Notes: generated by a model not told the origin, from the letters alone. A stretch of DNA of 64,000 nucleotides from an uncultured Commensalibacter sp. (GCA_945266285.1 CALYOP010000001.1:417431-481430); one strand, 5' to 3'; counted from the stretch's first letter, positions 9,659 to 20,926 are shown. Program-made: numbers and translations.

Positions 9659-10226
9659 TCACAGCCTCCGTATTATTTGCATGAGCTGTATCACGGCGAC
9701 CCAAAATTTCAGAAACTTTCTTACCACGACGATTTGCAACAACGCGCGGACTTGCACAACGGCTAAGAGCGTCAAAAGTTGCTTTTACCATGTTATGCGG
9801 ATTACGCGTGCCAATCGATTTCGCAACAACGTCGTTAATTCCCAAACTTTCAAATACGGCGCGCATTGGACCACCCGCAATGATACCTGTTCCGGAATCT
9901 GCCGAACGTAAAACAACTTTACCAGCACCAAAATGTCCATGGACATCATGATGCAATGTTCTACCTTCTTTCATAGGAACACGAATCATGGATTTCTTCG
10001 CTTGTTCTGTAGCTTTGCGAATTGCTTCAGGAACTTCCCGAGCTTTACCAGAACCGTATCCAACCCGTCCACGTTGATCACCAACTACAACCAAAGCAGC
10101 AAAGGCAAAACGTCTACCACCTTTAACCACTTTAGCAACACGGTTGATAGAAACCAATTTGTCAATCAGATCGTCATTTTCACGATCGCGACCTCCGCGA
10201 CCGCCTTCTTTAGCTTCACGTGCCAT
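9651..10226 (-). CDS. rpsE: 30S ribosomal protein S5
   Basis: S5 helps maintain translational accuracy at the small-subunit body. The protein has 191 residues with a glycine/arginine-rich N-terminal extension ([12 protein letters not shown]) before the double-stranded-RNA-binding domain, seen as [18 protein letters not shown]. The loop [15 protein letters not shown] follows. It lies 16 bases after rplR and overlaps rpmD. Confidence 0.98.
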   Translation of the reverse strand: MAREAKEGGRGGRDRENDDLIDKLVSINRVAKVVKGGRRFAFAALVVVGDQRGRVGYGSGKAREVPEAIRKATEQAKKSMIRVPMKEGRTLHHDVHGHFGAGKVVLRSADSGTGIIAGGPMRAVFESLGINDVVAKSIGTRNPHNMVKATFDALSRCASPRVVANRRGKKVSEILGRRDTAHANNTEAVNG

Positions 10227-10242
10227 TTATTCGTGATCTCCC

Positions 10243-10605
10243 TTAGAAGGACAGACCGCCCTCACGGGCAGCCTCTGCCAGCGCTTTCACACGCCCATGA
10301 TACAGATAGGAGCCACGATCAAATACGACCTGTGACAACCCGGCGGACTTTGCACGTTCAGCGACAAGTTTGCCAACCGCACGAGCAGCTTCGATATCAG
10401 CACCCGTTTTCAATATTTCAGCAAGAGATTTATCTAAGCTAGATGCTGCGACCAACGTTCTTCCAGCAACGTCATCAATGACTTGCGCATAAATATTTTT
10501 GCTGGACCGAAAAACGGATAAACGTGGACGTCCACCACCTTTTTTGCGGATTTGATAGCGCAACCGCTTACGCCGGCGCGCTTGCATTTCATGTTGCGTG
10601 TTCAT
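10243..10605 (-). CDS. rplR: 50S ribosomal protein L18
   Basis: L18 binds 5S rRNA with L5 and is part of the central protuberance. It has 120 residues, with [18 protein letters not shown] in the core and the C-terminus [18 protein letters not shown]. Its first base is shared with the last base of the rplF stop codon, so the two genes overlap by one base. Confidence 0.98.
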   Translation of the reverse strand: MNTQHEMQARRRKRLRYQIRKKGGGRPRLSVFRSSKNIYAQVIDDVAGRTLVAASSLDKSLAEILKTGADIEAARAVGKLVAERAKSAGLSQVVFDRGSYLYHGRVKALAEAAREGGLSF

Positions 10606-11138
10606 TATTTCTTCTTGCCTTCTTTACGACGAATCGTTTCGTTATCATAGCGTACACCTTTTCCTTTATAAGGTTCAGGCGGCCGGAAACTACGAATATC
10701 CAAAGCTACTTGTCCAACACGTTGTTTACTAACACCTTCTACCGTAATTGCCGTAGGGCGTGGTGTTGTGATCTTTACATCTGAAGGAATAGGATAAACA
10801 ACATCATGAGAAAAACCAAGATTTATAACAAGATTAGATCCCTGAACAGATGCACGGAACCCAGTTCCTGTTATTTCCAGTGTTTTCGAAAACCCTGTTG
10901 AAACACCTTGAACCATGTTTGCGACCAAAGCTCTTGTGGTTCCCCACATCGTTCTGGATGCAACAGCTTGACTTTTAGGTTTAACAACAACCTGGTTATC
11001 TTCAACCGTTGTTTCTACATGTTCAGATAATGGGAGCGAAATCTTTCCCAACTTACCCTGAGCCGTTAAAATACCATCAGCAATCGAAACTTGAACTCCC
11101 TGCGGTATTTGCACGGGATTTTTGCCTATACGTGACAT
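10605..11138 (-). CDS. rplF: 50S ribosomal protein L6
   Basis: L6 lies near the factor-binding site of the large subunit. It has 177 residues, starts [15 protein letters not shown] and ends [22 protein letters not shown] (quoted as [12 protein letters not shown] and IRRKEGKKK), both strongly conserved. The internal duplication of two similar alpha/beta domains is visible as two blocks. It is 12 bases after rpsH. Confidence 0.98.
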   Translation of the reverse strand: MSRIGKNPVQIPQGVQVSIADGILTAQGKLGKISLPLSEHVETTVEDNQVVVKPKSQAVASRTMWGTTRALVANMVQGVSTGFSKTLEITGTGFRASVQGSNLVINLGFSHDVVYPIPSDVKITTPRPTAITVEGVSKQRVGQVALDIRSFRPPEPYKGKGVRYDNETIRRKEGKKK

Positions 11139-11150
11139 TCAATCTTTCCC

Positions 11151-11549
11151 TTAAAATACACGACAGAGAACTTCACCGCCAACATTGACAGCACGAGCCT
11201 CTATATCAGATAAAACACCACGGGGTGTAGATAGGATAGAAACACCTAATCCTGCATAAACCCGGGGCAATTCCTTAATTTTTGAATAAACGCGGCGTCC
11301 TGGTTTAGAAACTCTATGAATTTCTCTAATAACCGGTTCTCCATCTGTATATTTCAATTCAATACGCAGCTGTGAAACGCCTTTCCGCAATTCTTCTTTC
11401 GTATATCCACGAATATAACCTTCACGTTTTAATGCCTCAAGAACATTAATACGGAGATTTGATGCCGGGGAAACACATGATGTATGATTTGCACGCTGTG
11501 CATTGCGAATACGGGTGAGCATATCACCCAAAGGATCAGAAAGTGACAT
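11151..11549 (-). CDS. rpsH: 30S ribosomal protein S8
   Basis: S8 binds the central domain of 16S rRNA; in enterics it also represses the spc operon by binding its mRNA near rplE. The protein has 132 residues, begins [17 protein letters not shown] and ends with the invariant [26 protein letters not shown] (quoted from [13 protein letters not shown] and GGEVLCRVF). The 104-base gap upstream of rpsN and downstream of rplE would be the place to look for a similar autoregulatory site. Confidence 0.98.
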   Translation of the reverse strand: MSLSDPLGDMLTRIRNAQRANHTSCVSPASNLRINVLEALKREGYIRGYTKEELRKGVSQLRIELKYTDGEPVIREIHRVSKPGRRVYSKIKELPRVYAGLGVSILSTPRGVLSDIEARAVNVGGEVLCRVF

Positions 11550-11560
11550 CTAATTGTTCC

Positions 11561-11866
11561 TCACCAGCTCGATTTAACCATACCGGGAATTTGCCCAGTA
11601 GATGCTAACTCGCGTAATGCAATACGGCATAGTTCAAATTTACGATAATTACCGCGAGAACGTCCGGTTAATTTACAACGAAGACGCACTCTCACACGTG
11701 AGCTATTACGTGGAAGTTTTGCCAATTTCAACGATGCATCAAAACGATCTTCAACAGGAAGATTTCTATCCATAACAATATTTTTTAATGCAATTCGTTT
11801 GGCCTTATCCCGTTCGGCCATACGTGCACGTTTGGCATTACGGTAGATGGCAGAAGTTTTAGCCAT
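11561..11866 (-). CDS. rpsN: 30S ribosomal protein S14, long zinc-independent form
   Basis: S14 is in the small-subunit head. The 101-residue length and lack of a C-x2-C pair mark the zinc-independent (C-minus) form. The conserved block [19 protein letters not shown] is followed by [16 protein letters not shown]. It is preceded by a 104-base gap after rplE, longer than the normal spacing in this operon. Confidence 0.98.
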   Translation of the reverse strand: MAKTSAIYRNAKRARMAERDKAKRIALKNIVMDRNLPVEDRFDASLKLAKLPRNSSRVRVRLRCKLTGRSRGNYRKFELCRIALRELASTGQIPGMVKSSW

Positions 11867-11970
11867 GCTTTATTTTTACCCTCCGGAACCTGTCAAGCTT
11901 ACTCGACGGTTTTCCAAAAAAACTTATAAGCAGGATCTAATTAAAGATTCCACAACGAAGAAATAGGCTA

Positions 11971-12540
11971 TTAGCCAGCAAATGGTAAGTCAAAAGCCTT
12001 AAGTAACGCTTTTGCTTCTTCATCGGTTTTTGCACTGGTAACAAATATAATGTCCATTCCACGAACTTCATCTACTTTATCATAGACGATTTCTGGAAAA
12101 ACAATTTGTTCCTTTAACCCCATTGCAAAATTACCACGACCATCAAACCCTTTATTAGCAAGCAGTCCGCGAAAATCACGAACACGTGGCAAAGCAATTG
12201 TAATTAAGCGATCCAAAAATTCATACATTTGGTAACGACGCAACGTTACTTTACAACCAATAGGTAAACCAGCACGAATTTTAAAACCGGCAATAGCTTT
12301 CTTTGAAAGTGTTTTAACGGCTTTTTGACCTGCAATCAAGGTCATTTCTTCAACAGCGCTATCCAGCTTCTTTTGATCACCAGCAGCTTCACCCACGCCC
12401 ATATTCAAAACAATTTTTTCCAAGCGTGGAATTTGCATATCATTTTTATAATGAAACTGCTCACGTAATGCTTTACGCAATTCATTTCTGTATCGTTGAT
12501 ACAGCCGTGGTTCTGGACGGGCTTGTGTATTATCTGACAT
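11971..12540 (-). CDS. rplE: 50S ribosomal protein L5
   Basis: L5 binds 5S rRNA and forms a bridge to S13. It has 189 residues with [35 protein letters not shown] and the glycine-rich [20 protein letters not shown]. The gene is 10 bases after rplX. Confidence 0.98.
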   Translation of the reverse strand: MSDNTQARPEPRLYQRYRNELRKALREQFHYKNDMQIPRLEKIVLNMGVGEAAGDQKKLDSAVEEMTLIAGQKAVKTLSKKAIAGFKIRAGLPIGCKVTLRRYQMYEFLDRLITIALPRVRDFRGLLANKGFDGRGNFAMGLKEQIVFPEIVYDKVDEVRGMDIIFVTSAKTDEEAKALLKAFDLPFAG

Positions 12541-12550
12541 CTCCCACTCC

Positions 12551-12871
12551 TCAGCTTTCGATCACTTCGTTTGTAGTTTTGGCAACGCGTACTTTACGCC
12601 CATCTTCTAGAACACGAAATCCAACACGCGTTGGTTTACTTGTTTTGGGATCAATCAGCTTTAGATTAGAAAGATGTACAGGTTTTTCCTGTTCAATAAT
12701 TCCACCAGGATCACCCATACGTGTAGGCTTTTTATGTCTTTTTGCAACGGCTACCCCACGAACGATTGCTCGTTCTTCACGAGGTAATACAGTTAAGACT
12801 TCACCTTGTTTGCCTTTAGATGATCCGGCAATAACGACAACTTGATCGCCTTTTTTTATCCGAGCAGCCAT
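12551..12871 (-). CDS. rplX: 50S ribosomal protein L24
   Basis: Early assembly protein at the tunnel exit, 106 residues. The KOW motif is visible as [20 protein letters not shown] at residues 6-25. The first base of the gene is the last base of the rplN stop codon. Confidence 0.98.
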   Translation of the reverse strand: MAARIKKGDQVVVIAGSSKGKQGEVLTVLPREERAIVRGVAVAKRHKKPTRMGDPGGIIEQEKPVHLSNLKLIDPKTSKPTRVGFRVLEDGRKVRVAKTTNEVIES

Positions 12872-13239
12872 TAAAGAACCTCCGGAGCCAAAGAGATAAT
12901 TTTCATAAAGTGACGTGCACGCAATTCTCTTACAACAGGCCCAAAAATACGCGTTCCGATCGGTTCATTCTGTTTATTAATCAACACGGCCGCATTTTTA
13001 TCAAACCGAATGCATGTACCATCTGGACGCCGTACAGGATAGCTTGTCCGTACGATTACTGCCTGATGTACATCACCTTTTTTTACTCTGCCACGAGGAA
13101 TTGCCTCTTTAACAGAAACGACGATCACGTCGCCGACCGAAGCAGTCTTCCGTTTTGAACCGCCCAGTACTTTAATGCACTGCACCTCTTTTGCACCGGA
13201 ATTATCGGCAACAGTCAGGTTGGTCTCGGGATGGATCAT
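12871..13239 (-). CDS. rplN: 50S ribosomal protein L14
   Basis: L14 contacts the small subunit through a bridge near helix 44. It has the standard 122 residues, starts [18 protein letters not shown] and carries the signature [19 protein letters not shown]. It is 13 bases after rpsQ and overlaps rplX by one base. Confidence 0.98.
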   Translation of the reverse strand: MIHPETNLTVADNSGAKEVQCIKVLGGSKRKTASVGDVIVVSVKEAIPRGRVKKGDVHQAVIVRTSYPVRRPDGTCIRFDKNAAVLINKQNEPIGTRIFGPVVRELRARHFMKIISLAPEVL

Positions 13240-13252
13240 TTCTTAGTCCCCC

Positions 13253-13534
13253 TTATACTTCAACATTCGATGGTTGACTTGTTTGTCCGCTCAACGGCGA
13301 ACCATTCCGAGTCAAAACCACCCAAGTTTTTCTTTTAGAAATTGGAGGCGATTCAATAATGCGAACCATATCTCCAATTTTACATTCATTTAATTCATCA
13401 TGCGCTGCATATTTTTTAGAACGCCGAATGAACTTCTTATACAACGGATGCATAACACGACGAACGACAAGAACCGTTACCGTCTTGTCCATTTTATCGC
13501 TTGTAACCCGTCCAGTTAGAACACGCCTTGGCAT
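13253..13534 (-). CDS. rpsQ: 30S ribosomal protein S17
   Basis: Primary 16S rRNA-binding protein of 93 residues with an OB fold. It begins [18 protein letters not shown] and contains the conserved [15 protein letters not shown]. The C-terminal tail is slightly longer than in E. coli. It is 14 bases after rpmC. Confidence 0.98.
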   Translation of the reverse strand: MPRRVLTGRVTSDKMDKTVTVLVVRRVMHPLYKKFIRRSKKYAAHDELNECKIGDMVRIIESPPISKRKTWVVLTRNGSPLSGQTSQPSNVEV

Positions 13535-13548
13535 CGCCCATTAACTCC

Positions 13549-13785
13549 TTAGGACTTGCCGGTGGAAGCAGCAGCTTCCACGGTTTTCTTTTGTAATTCT
13601 GTCATAATCGTTTTAATCCGTGCAATATCGCGACGAATTACACCTATACGATTGACACCTTCATTTTGACCAGTCGCCCGCTGAAAACGGAGATTGAATT
13701 GTTCTCTCTTGAGGTCAAGCAAAAGAGATTTTAATTCATCTTCGGTTTTGGCACGCAGATCGGCCGGCTTGTTTGCCTTTGCCAT
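13549..13785 (-). CDS. rpmC: 50S ribosomal protein L29
   Basis: Two-helix protein at the tunnel exit near the trigger-factor docking site, 78 residues including a C-terminal extension rich in Ala and Thr. The signature [15 protein letters not shown] is present. It begins three bases after the rplP stop. Confidence 0.97.
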   Translation of the reverse strand: MAKANKPADLRAKTEDELKSLLLDLKREQFNLRFQRATGQNEGVNRIGVIRRDIARIKTIMTELQKKTVEAAASTGKS

Positions 13786-13788
13786 TAC

Positions 13789-14205
13789 TTAGGCCTCTCC
13801 AATACGAGTCACAAATTTTGTCTTTATCGGCAATTTCGCTGCCCCAAGAACTAAAGCTTCACGTGCTAATTCTGGAGGGACCCCTTCAATTTCAAATAAG
13901 ATACGTCCAGGTTTTACACGTGCCACCCAGAATTCTGGAGACCCTTTACCAGATCCCATACGAACTTCGGCTGGTTTAGATGAAACAGGCACGTCAGGAA
14001 AAATACGTATCCAAACACGACCCATACGCTTCATAGCACGGGTAATTGCACGACGTGAAGCCTCAATCTGACGGGCAGTTATTCTTTCCGGTTCCAGAGC
14101 CTTCAGACCATAGGTTCCAAAGTTCAACTCCGTGCCGCCCTTTGCCAGTCCGTGGATACGGCCTTTATGAGCTTTGCGGAACTTAGTCCGCCGGGGAGAA
14201 AGCAT
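13789..14205 (-). CDS. rplP: 50S ribosomal protein L16
   Basis: L16 lies near the A site and the elbow of tRNA. It has 138 residues, begins [16 protein letters not shown] and includes [20 protein letters not shown] and [18 protein letters not shown], both invariant. It follows rpsC after 61 bases. Confidence 0.98.
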   Translation of the reverse strand: MLSPRRTKFRKAHKGRIHGLAKGGTELNFGTYGLKALEPERITARQIEASRRAITRAMKRMGRVWIRIFPDVPVSSKPAEVRMGSGKGSPEFWVARVKPGRILFEIEGVPPELAREALVLGAAKLPIKTKFVTRIGEA

Positions 14206-14266
14206 TATTTAATATCCTCATGCGTTGTAATGGTTTTCTTTTAACCATTCTGCTACAAATAATCAA

Positions 14267-14944
14267 TTACCGTTGTGGTGCTTGTTCTGTTGCACGACGA
14301 TCTTGGGCTAATGGATCATGAGCCATGATATCGCCTTTAAAGATCCAAACTTTTACACCACATTTACCATATGTCGTGTGTGCAGCAGCCACCCCATAAT
14401 CAATATCAGCACGCAATGTGTGAAGTGGCACGCGACCTTCACGATACCATTCAACACGAGCAATTTCTGCTCCACCTAAACGTCCACTGCAATTGATACG
14501 AATACCTTGTGCACCCAAACGCATAGCTGATTGAACCGCACGTTTCATTGCTCTACGAAAAGCAACACGACGTTCTAATTGCTGTGCAATATTTTCAGCA
14601 ACTAATGTAGCATCAATTTCAGGTTTGCGAATTTCGACAATATTAAGCGCAACTTCAGCATTTGCCATCGTTGCCAATTCTTTGCGCAAACTTTCGATAT
14701 CTTGACCTTTTTTACCAATTACAACACCAGGACGTGCAGCATAAATTGTAACACGAGGTTTTTTAGCCGGTCTTTCGATTACGACACGTGAAATGCCAGC
14801 ACTTGCAAGTTTTTTACGCAAGTGATCACGAAGTTTGAAATCATCGAACAAGAGTTTCGTATAATCTTCATCAGCATACCAACGGCTGTCCCATGTCCGA
14901 TTAATACCGAGCCTCAGCCCGATTGGATTAACTTTTTGACCCAT
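14267..14944 (-). CDS. rpsC: 30S ribosomal protein S3
   Basis: S3 guards mRNA entry on the small subunit. It has 225 residues and starts [20 protein letters not shown]. The KH-type RNA-binding loop reads [16 protein letters not shown], and the C-terminal block contains [11 protein letters not shown]. It starts three bases after the rplV stop. Confidence 0.98.
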   Translation of the reverse strand: MGQKVNPIGLRLGINRTWDSRWYADEDYTKLLFDDFKLRDHLRKKLASAGISRVVIERPAKKPRVTIYAARPGVVIGKKGQDIESLRKELATMANAEVALNIVEIRKPEIDATLVAENIAQQLERRVAFRRAMKRAVQSAMRLGAQGIRINCSGRLGGAEIARVEWYREGRVPLHTLRADIDYGVAAAHTTYGKCGVKVWIFKGDIMAHDPLAQDRRATEQAPQR

Positions 14945-14947
14945 AGA

Positions 14948-15352
14948 TTAAGCCGCCTTCTGTTCAGAGGAAGATTCGTTATTTTCACGTTCTGCAACAA
15001 CAATCTTCAAATGACTAAAGAATTTTTGAATCTGTGCTGAACGACCGCGTCCACGAGCGTGGAAGCGACGCATTACAACAGATTTCCCCACTTCAGCACG
15101 CGTAACAACCAACTGATCAACATCTAATTGATGGTTGTTTTCAGCGTTTGCAATAGCACTTTCCAACACAGATTTTACTTGATGAGCAATTCTGCGTTTA
15201 GAAAAGGTCAGTTTCGCTAATGCGTCAGCAGCAGGTTGATTACGAATTAAACCAGCAACTAAATTTAGCTTACGCGGACTTGTTCTAATATTGCGACCAA
15301 TTGCCTGTGCTTCTGTATCAGCAAGTGTGCGTTGACGTTTTGCTTTGCTCAT
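14948..15352 (-). CDS. rplV: 50S ribosomal protein L22
   Basis: L22 lines the exit tunnel and its long beta hairpin contacts the macrolide site. The 134-residue protein has [27 protein letters not shown] and the hairpin region [14 protein letters not shown]. No insertion or deletion is evident in the hairpin. The C-terminus carries an acidic/serine-rich extension ([12 protein letters not shown]). It starts one base after the rpsS stop. Confidence 0.98.
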   Translation of the reverse strand: MSKAKRQRTLADTEAQAIGRNIRTSPRKLNLVAGLIRNQPAADALAKLTFSKRRIAHQVKSVLESAIANAENNHQLDVDQLVVTRAEVGKSVVMRRFHARGRGRSAQIQKFFSHLKIVVAERENNESSSEQKAA

Positions 15353-15353
15353 A

Positions 15354-15632
15354 TCAGCCCCGCTTCACTTTCTTGTCCGAAGCATGACCAGTGAACGTTC
15401 TTGTCGGTGAAAATTCACCAAACTTGTGACCGACCATGTTTTCACTGACCTGTACCGGTAAGAATTTATGACCATTATACACGCCAAAAACCAAACCTAC
15501 AAATTGTGGTAAAATGGTTGAACGGCGTGACCAAATTTTGATCACTTCATTACGACCAGAGGCACGTGCGGCCTCAGCTTTTTTTAGTAAATACCCGTCT
15601 ACAAACGGGCCTTTCCAGACGGATCTTGCCAT
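15354..15632 (-). CDS. rpsS: 30S ribosomal protein S19
   Basis: S19 pairs with S13 in the small-subunit head. The standard 92-residue protein begins [18 protein letters not shown] and ends with [21 protein letters not shown] (quoted from [14 protein letters not shown]), which is conserved. It is 12 bases after rplB. Confidence 0.98.
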   Translation of the reverse strand: MARSVWKGPFVDGYLLKKAEAARASGRNEVIKIWSRRSTILPQFVGLVFGVYNGHKFLPVQVSENMVGHKFGEFSPTRTFTGHASDKKVKRG

Positions 15633-15644
15633 CTCTCTTGCCCC

Positions 15645-16475
15645 TTACTTGCCGGTCTTCCGACGACGGATAATTAGACTGTCCGTACGCTTATTGACCC
15701 TGGTTTTATATCCTTTAGTAGGCTTGCCCCATGGTGTCACAGGATGACGACCACCTGAAGTACGACCTTCACCACCACCATGTGGGTGATCAACTGGGTT
15801 CATCACGACACCACGGTTATGAGGCCGACGACCCATCCAACGTGAACGTCCTGCCTTACCAAAATGTTGGTTCATGTTATCAGGATTAGATACAGCACCT
15901 ACGGTAGCCATACATTCACCCCGAACAATACGCAATTCGTTAGATTGTAATTTGATCTGGGCATAGCCAGCATCTTTACCAACTAATTGTGCATAAGTTC
16001 CAGCAGCACGCACCAATTTACCACCAGCACCCTGTTTTAATTCAATATTATGAATAATCGTTCCAACAGGAATAGCTGATAAAGGCATCGCATTGCCAGG
16101 ACGAACATCAACACGTTCACCAGCAATAACGGTATCGCCTACTTTAAGACGCTGAGGAGCCAAAATATAAGCTAACTCACCATCTTCATATTTAATCAGA
16201 GCAATAAACGCAGTGCGGTTAGGATCATATTCTAACCGTTCTACCGTTGCTGAAACATCGAATTTACGACGTTTGAAATCAATATAACGATAAGATTGTT
16301 TATGACCACCCCCGATAAAACGGGAGGTAATCCGACCGTTATTATTACGTCCACCTGTTTTATTCTTACCTTCAGTAAGCGTTTTAACAGGCTTTCCTTT
16401 CCAAAGCTCTTTACGGTCGATTAGAATCGTACCGCGTAAGCTCGGAGTAACAGGTTTAAAATGCTTTAATGCCAT
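15645..16475 (-). CDS. rplB: 50S ribosomal protein L2
   Basis: L2 supports the peptidyl-transferase centre and subunit association. It has 276 residues, begins [16 protein letters not shown] and contains the C-terminal active-site-proximal segment [18 protein letters not shown] with the critical His. It follows rplW after 17 bases. Confidence 0.98.
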   Translation of the reverse strand: MALKHFKPVTPSLRGTILIDRKELWKGKPVKTLTEGKNKTGGRNNNGRITSRFIGGGHKQSYRYIDFKRRKFDVSATVERLEYDPNRTAFIALIKYEDGELAYILAPQRLKVGDTVIAGERVDVRPGNAMPLSAIPVGTIIHNIELKQGAGGKLVRAAGTYAQLVGKDAGYAQIKLQSNELRIVRGECMATVGAVSNPDNMNQHFGKAGRSRWMGRRPHNRGVVMNPVDHPHGGGEGRTSGGRHPVTPWGKPTKGYKTRVNKRTDSLIIRRRKTGK

Positions 16476-16492
16476 CTGTTCCTACCTTACGT

Positions 16493-16828
16493 TTAGGACA
16501 GCTTTGTGGTCAAATCAATTGACTGACCTTCAGCAAGCCGAACAAACGCTTTTTTAACATCGGAACGCCGTCCTAAACGACCCCGGAACCGCTTGGTTTT
16601 ACCCTTTAAAACCAGAGTATTAACCCCAAGCACTTTCACATCAAACAAAGTTTCAACAGCCACCTTAATTTGATTTTTAGTTGCATTTGGTGCAACTTTG
16701 AAAGCAACTTGATTTTTTTCAGACAAGAAAGTTGCCTTTTCAGTTATCAACGGTGCACGAATAATATTGTACATCGCTTCACGAGACATCTTTTCTGCCT
16801 TACGACGAAGTGAAAGAATATTCGTCAT
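16493..16828 (-). CDS. rplW: 50S ribosomal protein L23
   Basis: L23 is the main docking site for trigger factor and SRP at the tunnel exit. The 111-residue reading has an N-terminal extension of about 18 residues before the conserved [14 protein letters not shown]. The ATG at 16828 overlaps the rplD stop by four bases, so translational coupling supports this start. An internal ATG at about residue 14 or 19 is an alternative. Confidence 0.96.
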   Translation of the reverse strand: MTNILSLRRKAEKMSREAMYNIIRAPLITEKATFLSEKNQVAFKVAPNATKNQIKVAVETLFDVKVLGVNTLVLKGKTKRFRGRLGRRSDVKKAFVRLAEGQSIDLTTKLS

Positions 16829-17439
16829 ACCAAGCGCTCCTTCAACCTATCTACAGCCGCACGTGTGATAGCTAAAACTTCATGATTTAAAATATCATAA
16901 ACATTAGCACCAACGGTTGGCAGAACATCAATTTTGGGAATGTTTTGAACAGCACGACCGAAATTATTATCAACAAATGCATCAACTATTAAAGCAGATT
17001 TCCAACCGAGTTGTTTCAGCTTTGCAGCCAATTCAGCAGTTTTCTCAACACCATTCGCTTGCTCAAGAATAACCAGCTTCCCTTCAGCCTGCTTTTGAGA
17101 AAGCGCTGAAATTAAACCTAATCTTCTTACTTTTTTAGGAAGGTTGTAACCATGATCGCGAACTACTGGACCATGAACAACACCACCTGTACGGAACTGA
17201 GGGCCACGTAATGAACCCTGACGGGCATGACCAGTTCCTTTTTGGCGATATGGCTTTTTCGTTGTTCCTGAAACTTCACCACGCCCCTTGACTTTATGCG
17301 TACCAGCACGCTGTTTAGCAAGCTGCCAATGCACAACACGCGCCATAATATCAGCACGAGGTTCTGCACCAAATATCTCGTCTGGAAGGCTGATATTCCC
17401 TGCACTTCCATTATCGAGGGTTTTAACTTCAATATCCAT
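16825..17439 (-). CDS. rplD: 50S ribosomal protein L4
   Basis: L4 lines the exit tunnel and, in enterics, represses the S10 operon. I start it at the ATG at 17439 ([14 protein letters not shown], 204 residues) rather than the TTG nine bases upstream, because AAAGG lies at the right distance from the ATG. The tunnel-loop region [20 protein letters not shown] is intact. The gene overlaps rplW by four bases and starts six bases past the rplC stop. Confidence 0.97.
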   Translation of the reverse strand: MDIEVKTLDNGSAGNISLPDEIFGAEPRADIMARVVHWQLAKQRAGTHKVKGRGEVSGTTKKPYRQKGTGHARQGSLRGPQFRTGGVVHGPVVRDHGYNLPKKVRRLGLISALSQKQAEGKLVILEQANGVEKTAELAAKLKQLGWKSALIVDAFVDNNFGRAVQNIPKIDVLPTVGANVYDILNHEVLAITRAAVDRLKERLV

Positions 17440-17444
17440 TACCC

Positions 17445-18134
17445 TCAACCTTTCTCTGCCACAGTTGCCAACGCTGCCGGATAAGGCGCATCAGCATGAC
17501 GGGCTCTTTTGATCGCATCACGAATGAGAACGAAACCATTTTTTGCACCAGGCACTGAGCCACGGATCATAATTAAATTTTGTTCAACATTAACAGCTGC
17601 CACTTCTAGATTTTGAGTGGTGACTCTTTCACTTCCCAAATGACCAGCCATTTTCTTGTTTTTGAACGTTTTTCCAGGATCCTGACGGTTACCTGTTGAA
17701 CCATGTGAACGGTGACTAATTGAAACACCATGGGTTGCTTCCAAACCACGGAAATTCCACCGTTTCATAGCACCAGCGAAACCTTTACCTTTGCTAATTC
17801 CTGTTACGTCCACTTTCTGCCCCACAATAAAATGAGATGCAGATAAAGTAGCACCCAGTTCAAGCAAAGCATCTTCAGAAACACGGAATTCAACCAATTT
17901 CTTTTTTGGCTCAACATTAGCACGTGCAAAATGGCCACGGTTAGGCTTTGTAACATTTTTTACTTTAGCTTTACCAATACCAAGTTGCACAGCTGTATAG
18001 CCATCTTTATCTTGTGTACGAGTGTCAACAACTTGCACCTCATCCAGATGCAAGACAGTTACCGGCACATGGGTGCCGTCCTCTTTAAACAGTCGGGTCA
18101 TGCCCAACTTTTTTGCGATCAATCCGGTACGCAT
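17445..18134 (-). CDS. rplC: 50S ribosomal protein L3
   Basis: L3 is an early assembly protein that reaches the peptidyl-transferase centre. It has 229 residues and begins [20 protein letters not shown]. The conserved [19 protein letters not shown] and [20 protein letters not shown] blocks are present; the latter includes the Gln that PrmB methylates in enterics. It lies 10 bases after rpsJ. Confidence 0.98.
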   Translation of the reverse strand: MRTGLIAKKLGMTRLFKEDGTHVPVTVLHLDEVQVVDTRTQDKDGYTAVQLGIGKAKVKNVTKPNRGHFARANVEPKKKLVEFRVSEDALLELGATLSASHFIVGQKVDVTGISKGKGFAGAMKRWNFRGLEATHGVSISHRSHGSTGNRQDPGKTFKNKKMAGHLGSERVTTQNLEVAAVNVEQNLIMIRGSVPGAKNGFVLIRDAIKRARHADAPYPAALATVAEKG

Positions 18135-18144
18135 CGTCTGGACC

Positions 18145-18453
18145 TTATAGCTTTATCTCGACATCAACGCCAGCGGCGAGGTCAAGTTTCATGAGAGCGT
18201 CCACGGTCTGCGGGTTTGGCTCAACAATATCTAACAAACGCCGGTGCGTTCTAATTTCGAACTGTTCACGGCTCTTTTTATCGATATGGGGAGAACGATT
18301 AACAGTGAATCGCTCAATATGCGTTGGTAAGGGAATAGGACCCCGTACCTGTGCCCCCGTACGCTTCGCTGTATTTACGATTTCACGCGTACTGTTATCA
18401 AGCACGCGATAATCATAAGCTTTTAAGCGAATGCGGATGTTTTGGCTATCCAT
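18145..18453 (-). CDS. rpsJ: 30S ribosomal protein S10
   Basis: S10 is in the small-subunit head and is also NusE in antitermination complexes. The 102-residue protein has [16 protein letters not shown] and the block [19 protein letters not shown], both invariant. It is the first gene of the S10 operon, 102 bases after tuf, with a terminator-like hairpin in that gap. No strong promoter was recognised there. Confidence 0.98.
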   Translation of the reverse strand: MDSQNIRIRLKAYDYRVLDNSTREIVNTAKRTGAQVRGPIPLPTHIERFTVNRSPHIDKKSREQFEIRTHRRLLDIVEPNPQTVDALMKLDLAAGVDVEIKL

Positions 18454-18512
18454 TAAGTTCTAATCCAAATTGTTTGGTTTGGCTGTATGCCAACTTGTAA
18501 TGACAGAAAGAA

Positions 18513-18533
18513 CTCGACCGCGGAACGGCCGAG
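18513..18533 (-). terminator. Terminator-like hairpin between tuf and rpsJ
   Basis: CTCGACCG (18513-18520) and CGGCCGAG (18526-18533) form an 8-bp stem with one wobble and a 5-base loop. On the minus strand it is followed by TTCTTTCTG. It probably ends or attenuates the rpsL-rpsG-tuf transcript ahead of the S10 operon. Confidence 0.55.
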
Positions 18534-18555
18534 CACTTATCTAAATTAACTAAAA

Positions 18556-19746
18556 TTATTCAGTAATTTTAGCAACCACACCAGCGCCGACTGTACGTCC
18601 ACCTTCGCGAATAGCGAAACGTAGACCTTCATCCATAGCAATTGGAGCGATTAATTCTACATCCATGGTAGCGTTATCACCAGGCATAACCATTTCGGTA
18701 CCCTCTGCCAGATGAACAACACCTGTTACGTCCGTTGTACGGAAATAGAATTGTGGACGATAGTTGGTAAAGAATGGTGTATGGCGTCCGCCTTCTTCTT
18801 TAGTAAGAATATAAGCTTCTGCTTTAAATTTCTTATGTGGTTTAATGCTTCCTGGTTTTGCAAGAACTTGACCACGTTCAACTTCTTCACGCTTCGTGCC
18901 ACGGAGCAATGCACCGATATTGTCACCTGCTTCACCACGATCCAACAGTTTACGGAACATTTCAACACCCGTAACTGTTGTTTTAGCCGTTGGATTTAGA
19001 CCGACGATTTCGACTTCTTCACCAACGTTAATGGTTCCACGTTCAACACGGCCAGTAACAACAGTACCACGACCAGAAATTGAGAATACGTCTTCGATTG
19101 GCATCAAGAATGGACGGTCAACAGGACGTTCTGGTTGAGGGATGTATTCATCAACAGCATTCATCAGATCAAGAATACGTTTTTCACCCAGTTCTGGATC
19201 ACCGTCTTCAAGTGCTACCAAAGCTGATCCTTTAATGATGGGAATTTCATCACCAGGGAATTCGTATGAAGACAGCAATTCTCTGACTTCCATTTCAACG
19301 AGTTCCAAAAGTTCAGGATCATCAACCTGGTCACATTTGTTCAAAAAGACAACCAATGCAGGCACACCAACCTGACGAGCAAGCAGGATGTGTTCACGTG
19401 TCTGAGGCATTGGGCCATCAGCAGCAGAAACAACCAGAATAGCACCATCCATCTGTGCAGCACCCGTGATCATGTTTTTAACATAGTCAGCGTGGCCTGG
19501 ACAGTCAACGTGTGCATAGTGACGGTTTGCGGTTTCATATTCAACGTGTGCCGTTGAAATCGTAATACCACGAGCACGTTCTTCCGGTGCCTTATCAATC
19601 ATGTCGTATGCAGTAAACTCTGCACCACCTGCTTTTGCCAATACTTTGGTAATCGCAGCAGTCAAAGAAGTTTTACCATGGTCAACGTGACCAATGGTTC
19701 CAATATTACAGTGCGGCTTATTCCGCTCAAATTTAGCCTTTGCCAT
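18556..19746 (-). CDS. tuf: Elongation factor Tu
   Basis: GTPase that delivers aminoacyl-tRNA to the ribosome. It has 396 residues with GHVDHGKT at 19-26, DCPGH at 81-85 and NKCD at 136-139. The C-terminal domains carry the conserved [15 protein letters not shown]. The start is ATG with a GGAGAG element upstream. It directly follows rpsG after 66 bases, where most proteobacteria have fusA. Confidence 0.99.
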   Translation of the reverse strand: MAKAKFERNKPHCNIGTIGHVDHGKTSLTAAITKVLAKAGGAEFTAYDMIDKAPEERARGITISTAHVEYETANRHYAHVDCPGHADYVKNMITGAAQMDGAILVVSAADGPMPQTREHILLARQVGVPALVVFLNKCDQVDDPELLELVEMEVRELLSSYEFPGDEIPIIKGSALVALEDGDPELGEKRILDLMNAVDEYIPQPERPVDRPFLMPIEDVFSISGRGTVVTGRVERGTINVGEEVEIVGLNPTAKTTVTGVEMFRKLLDRGEAGDNIGALLRGTKREEVERGQVLAKPGSIKPHKKFKAEAYILTKEEGGRHTPFFTNYRPQFYFRTTDVTGVVHLAEGTEMVMPGDNATMDVELIAPIAMDEGLRFAIREGGRTVGAGVVAKITE

Positions 19747-19812
19747 CGTTTCTCTCCGTTAACTTGGCATATACCCAAGAATTCGGTTAAAAAGGTTAAC
19801 CCAAACTCACAC

Positions 19813-20289
19813 TTACCAGCGGTAATGACTGAATGCTTTGTTCGCTTCAGCCATACGATGCGTATCTTCGCGTTTCTTAACTGCAGAACCGCGATTATTA
19901 ACAGCATCCAACAATTCATTAGATAACCGTTCTTGCATCGTGTTCTCACCACGCTTACGCGATGCGTCGATCACCCAACGGATCGCCAGCGCCTGACGCC
20001 GGTCTGCGCGAACTTCAACAGGCACCTGATAAGTTGCACCGCCTACGCGGCGCGAACGAACCTCAACGGCCGGCTTCACGTTATCTAATGCTTCGTGGAA
20101 CAGGCGCACTGGGTCTGCTGATTCACCGCCACGACTGCGAAGGGTTTCCAACGCACCATAAACGATTTTTTCAGCAATTGATTTCTTTCCATCGTACATC
20201 AGCGCATTCATAAAACGCGTGATGACAACATCACCAAATTTAGGATCGGGAAGTATCTCACGCTTTACTGCGCGGTGTCGGCGACTCAT
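19813..20289 (-). CDS. rpsG: 30S ribosomal protein S7
   Basis: S7 nucleates assembly of the small-subunit head. It has 158 residues, begins [20 protein letters not shown] and contains [20 protein letters not shown] (in full the S7 signature). It is 15 bases after rpsL. The expected next gene, fusA, is not here. Confidence 0.98.
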   Translation of the reverse strand: MSRRHRAVKREILPDPKFGDVVITRFMNALMYDGKKSIAEKIVYGALETLRSRGGESADPVRLFHEALDNVKPAVEVRSRRVGGATYQVPVEVRADRRQALAIRWVIDASRKRGENTMQERLSNELLDAVNNRGSAVKKREDTHRMAEANKAFSHYRW

Positions 20290-20304
20290 GCCTTTATATT
20301 CCTC

Positions 20305-20676
20305 TTATTTTGGACGTTTAGCACCATATAATGAACGACGTTGACGCCGTTTCGCTATTCCTTGTGTATCCAGGACACCGCGTAAAATATGATAACGCAC
20401 ACCTGGCAAATCCTTTACGCGTCCACCGCGTATCAGAACCACACTATGTTCTTGCAAGTTATGTCCCTCACCAGGGATATAGCTCACCACCTCGTAACCG
20501 TTGGTAAGTCGAACTTTTGCAACTTTACGCAACGCTGAGTTCGGCTTTTTCGGTGTCGTTGTATAAACGCGAGTACATACTCCACGCTTTTGCGGGCATC
20601 CCTGCAAAGCAGGAACCTTGTTGCGCTTAGCAGCAGGTTCACGGCCCTTTGCGATTAATTGGTTAATGGTCGGCAT
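20305..20676 (-). CDS. rpsL: 30S ribosomal protein S12
   Basis: S12 shapes the decoding centre. The 123-residue protein has [18 protein letters not shown] and [15 protein letters not shown]. The lysines at the two classical streptomycin-resistance positions (in PKKPNS and RVKDLPG) are unchanged, so a streptomycin-sensitive allele is expected. It opens the str operon behind a promoter at 20898-20926. Confidence 0.98.
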   Translation of the reverse strand: MPTINQLIAKGREPAAKRNKVPALQGCPQKRGVCTRVYTTTPKKPNSALRKVAKVRLTNGYEVVSYIPGEGHNLQEHSVVLIRGGRVKDLPGVRYHILRGVLDTQGIAKRRQRRSLYGAKRPK

Positions 20677-20897
20677 TCTGCCTTTCCCGATCCTTACTTA
20701 ATTATGGTCAAATAGGGCATAGCCTATCTAACAGTTATTTACAACGAGATTCTACCCAAGTTACCTTGCGTAGCTCCATCCTTAATACCTTCGGCCTTAG
20801 CATTTTTCAAAGTTTTTGACAATTGAATGCGGCACCGAACGTCAGAATTCTGTATGACATTTGTAAGATGTTTTAACTAAAACACCTTGAGGGGCGA
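20677..20897 (-). other. Leader region of the rpsL operon
   Basis: This is the untranslated leader of roughly 215 bases between the predicted rpsL promoter and rpsL. I see no open frame or strong hairpin in it. A second weaker promoter-like pair (TTGTCA with a downstream CTAAGG) occurs near 20780-20825 on the minus strand but is unconvincing. Confidence 0.5.
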
Positions 20898-20926
20898 AGC
20901 CTACGTTGCTCCGCTCATAAAGTCAA
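20898..20926 (-). promoter_or_regulatory. Promoter of the rpsL-rpsG-tuf operon
   Basis: On the minus strand TTGACT (20926-20921) and TAGGCT (20903-20898) are separated by exactly 17 bases. It lies in the 398-base gap between rpoC and rpsL, downstream of a likely rpoC terminator, which separates the two transcription units. Confidence 0.65.

Noticed and set aside
9933..10442. Plus-strand open frame of 169 codons
   Set aside because: Antisense to rpsE and rplR; its length comes from codon bias of the ribosomal genes.
12426..12845. Plus-strand open frame of 139 codons
   Set aside because: Antisense to rplE and rplX; no ribosome site or recognisable product.
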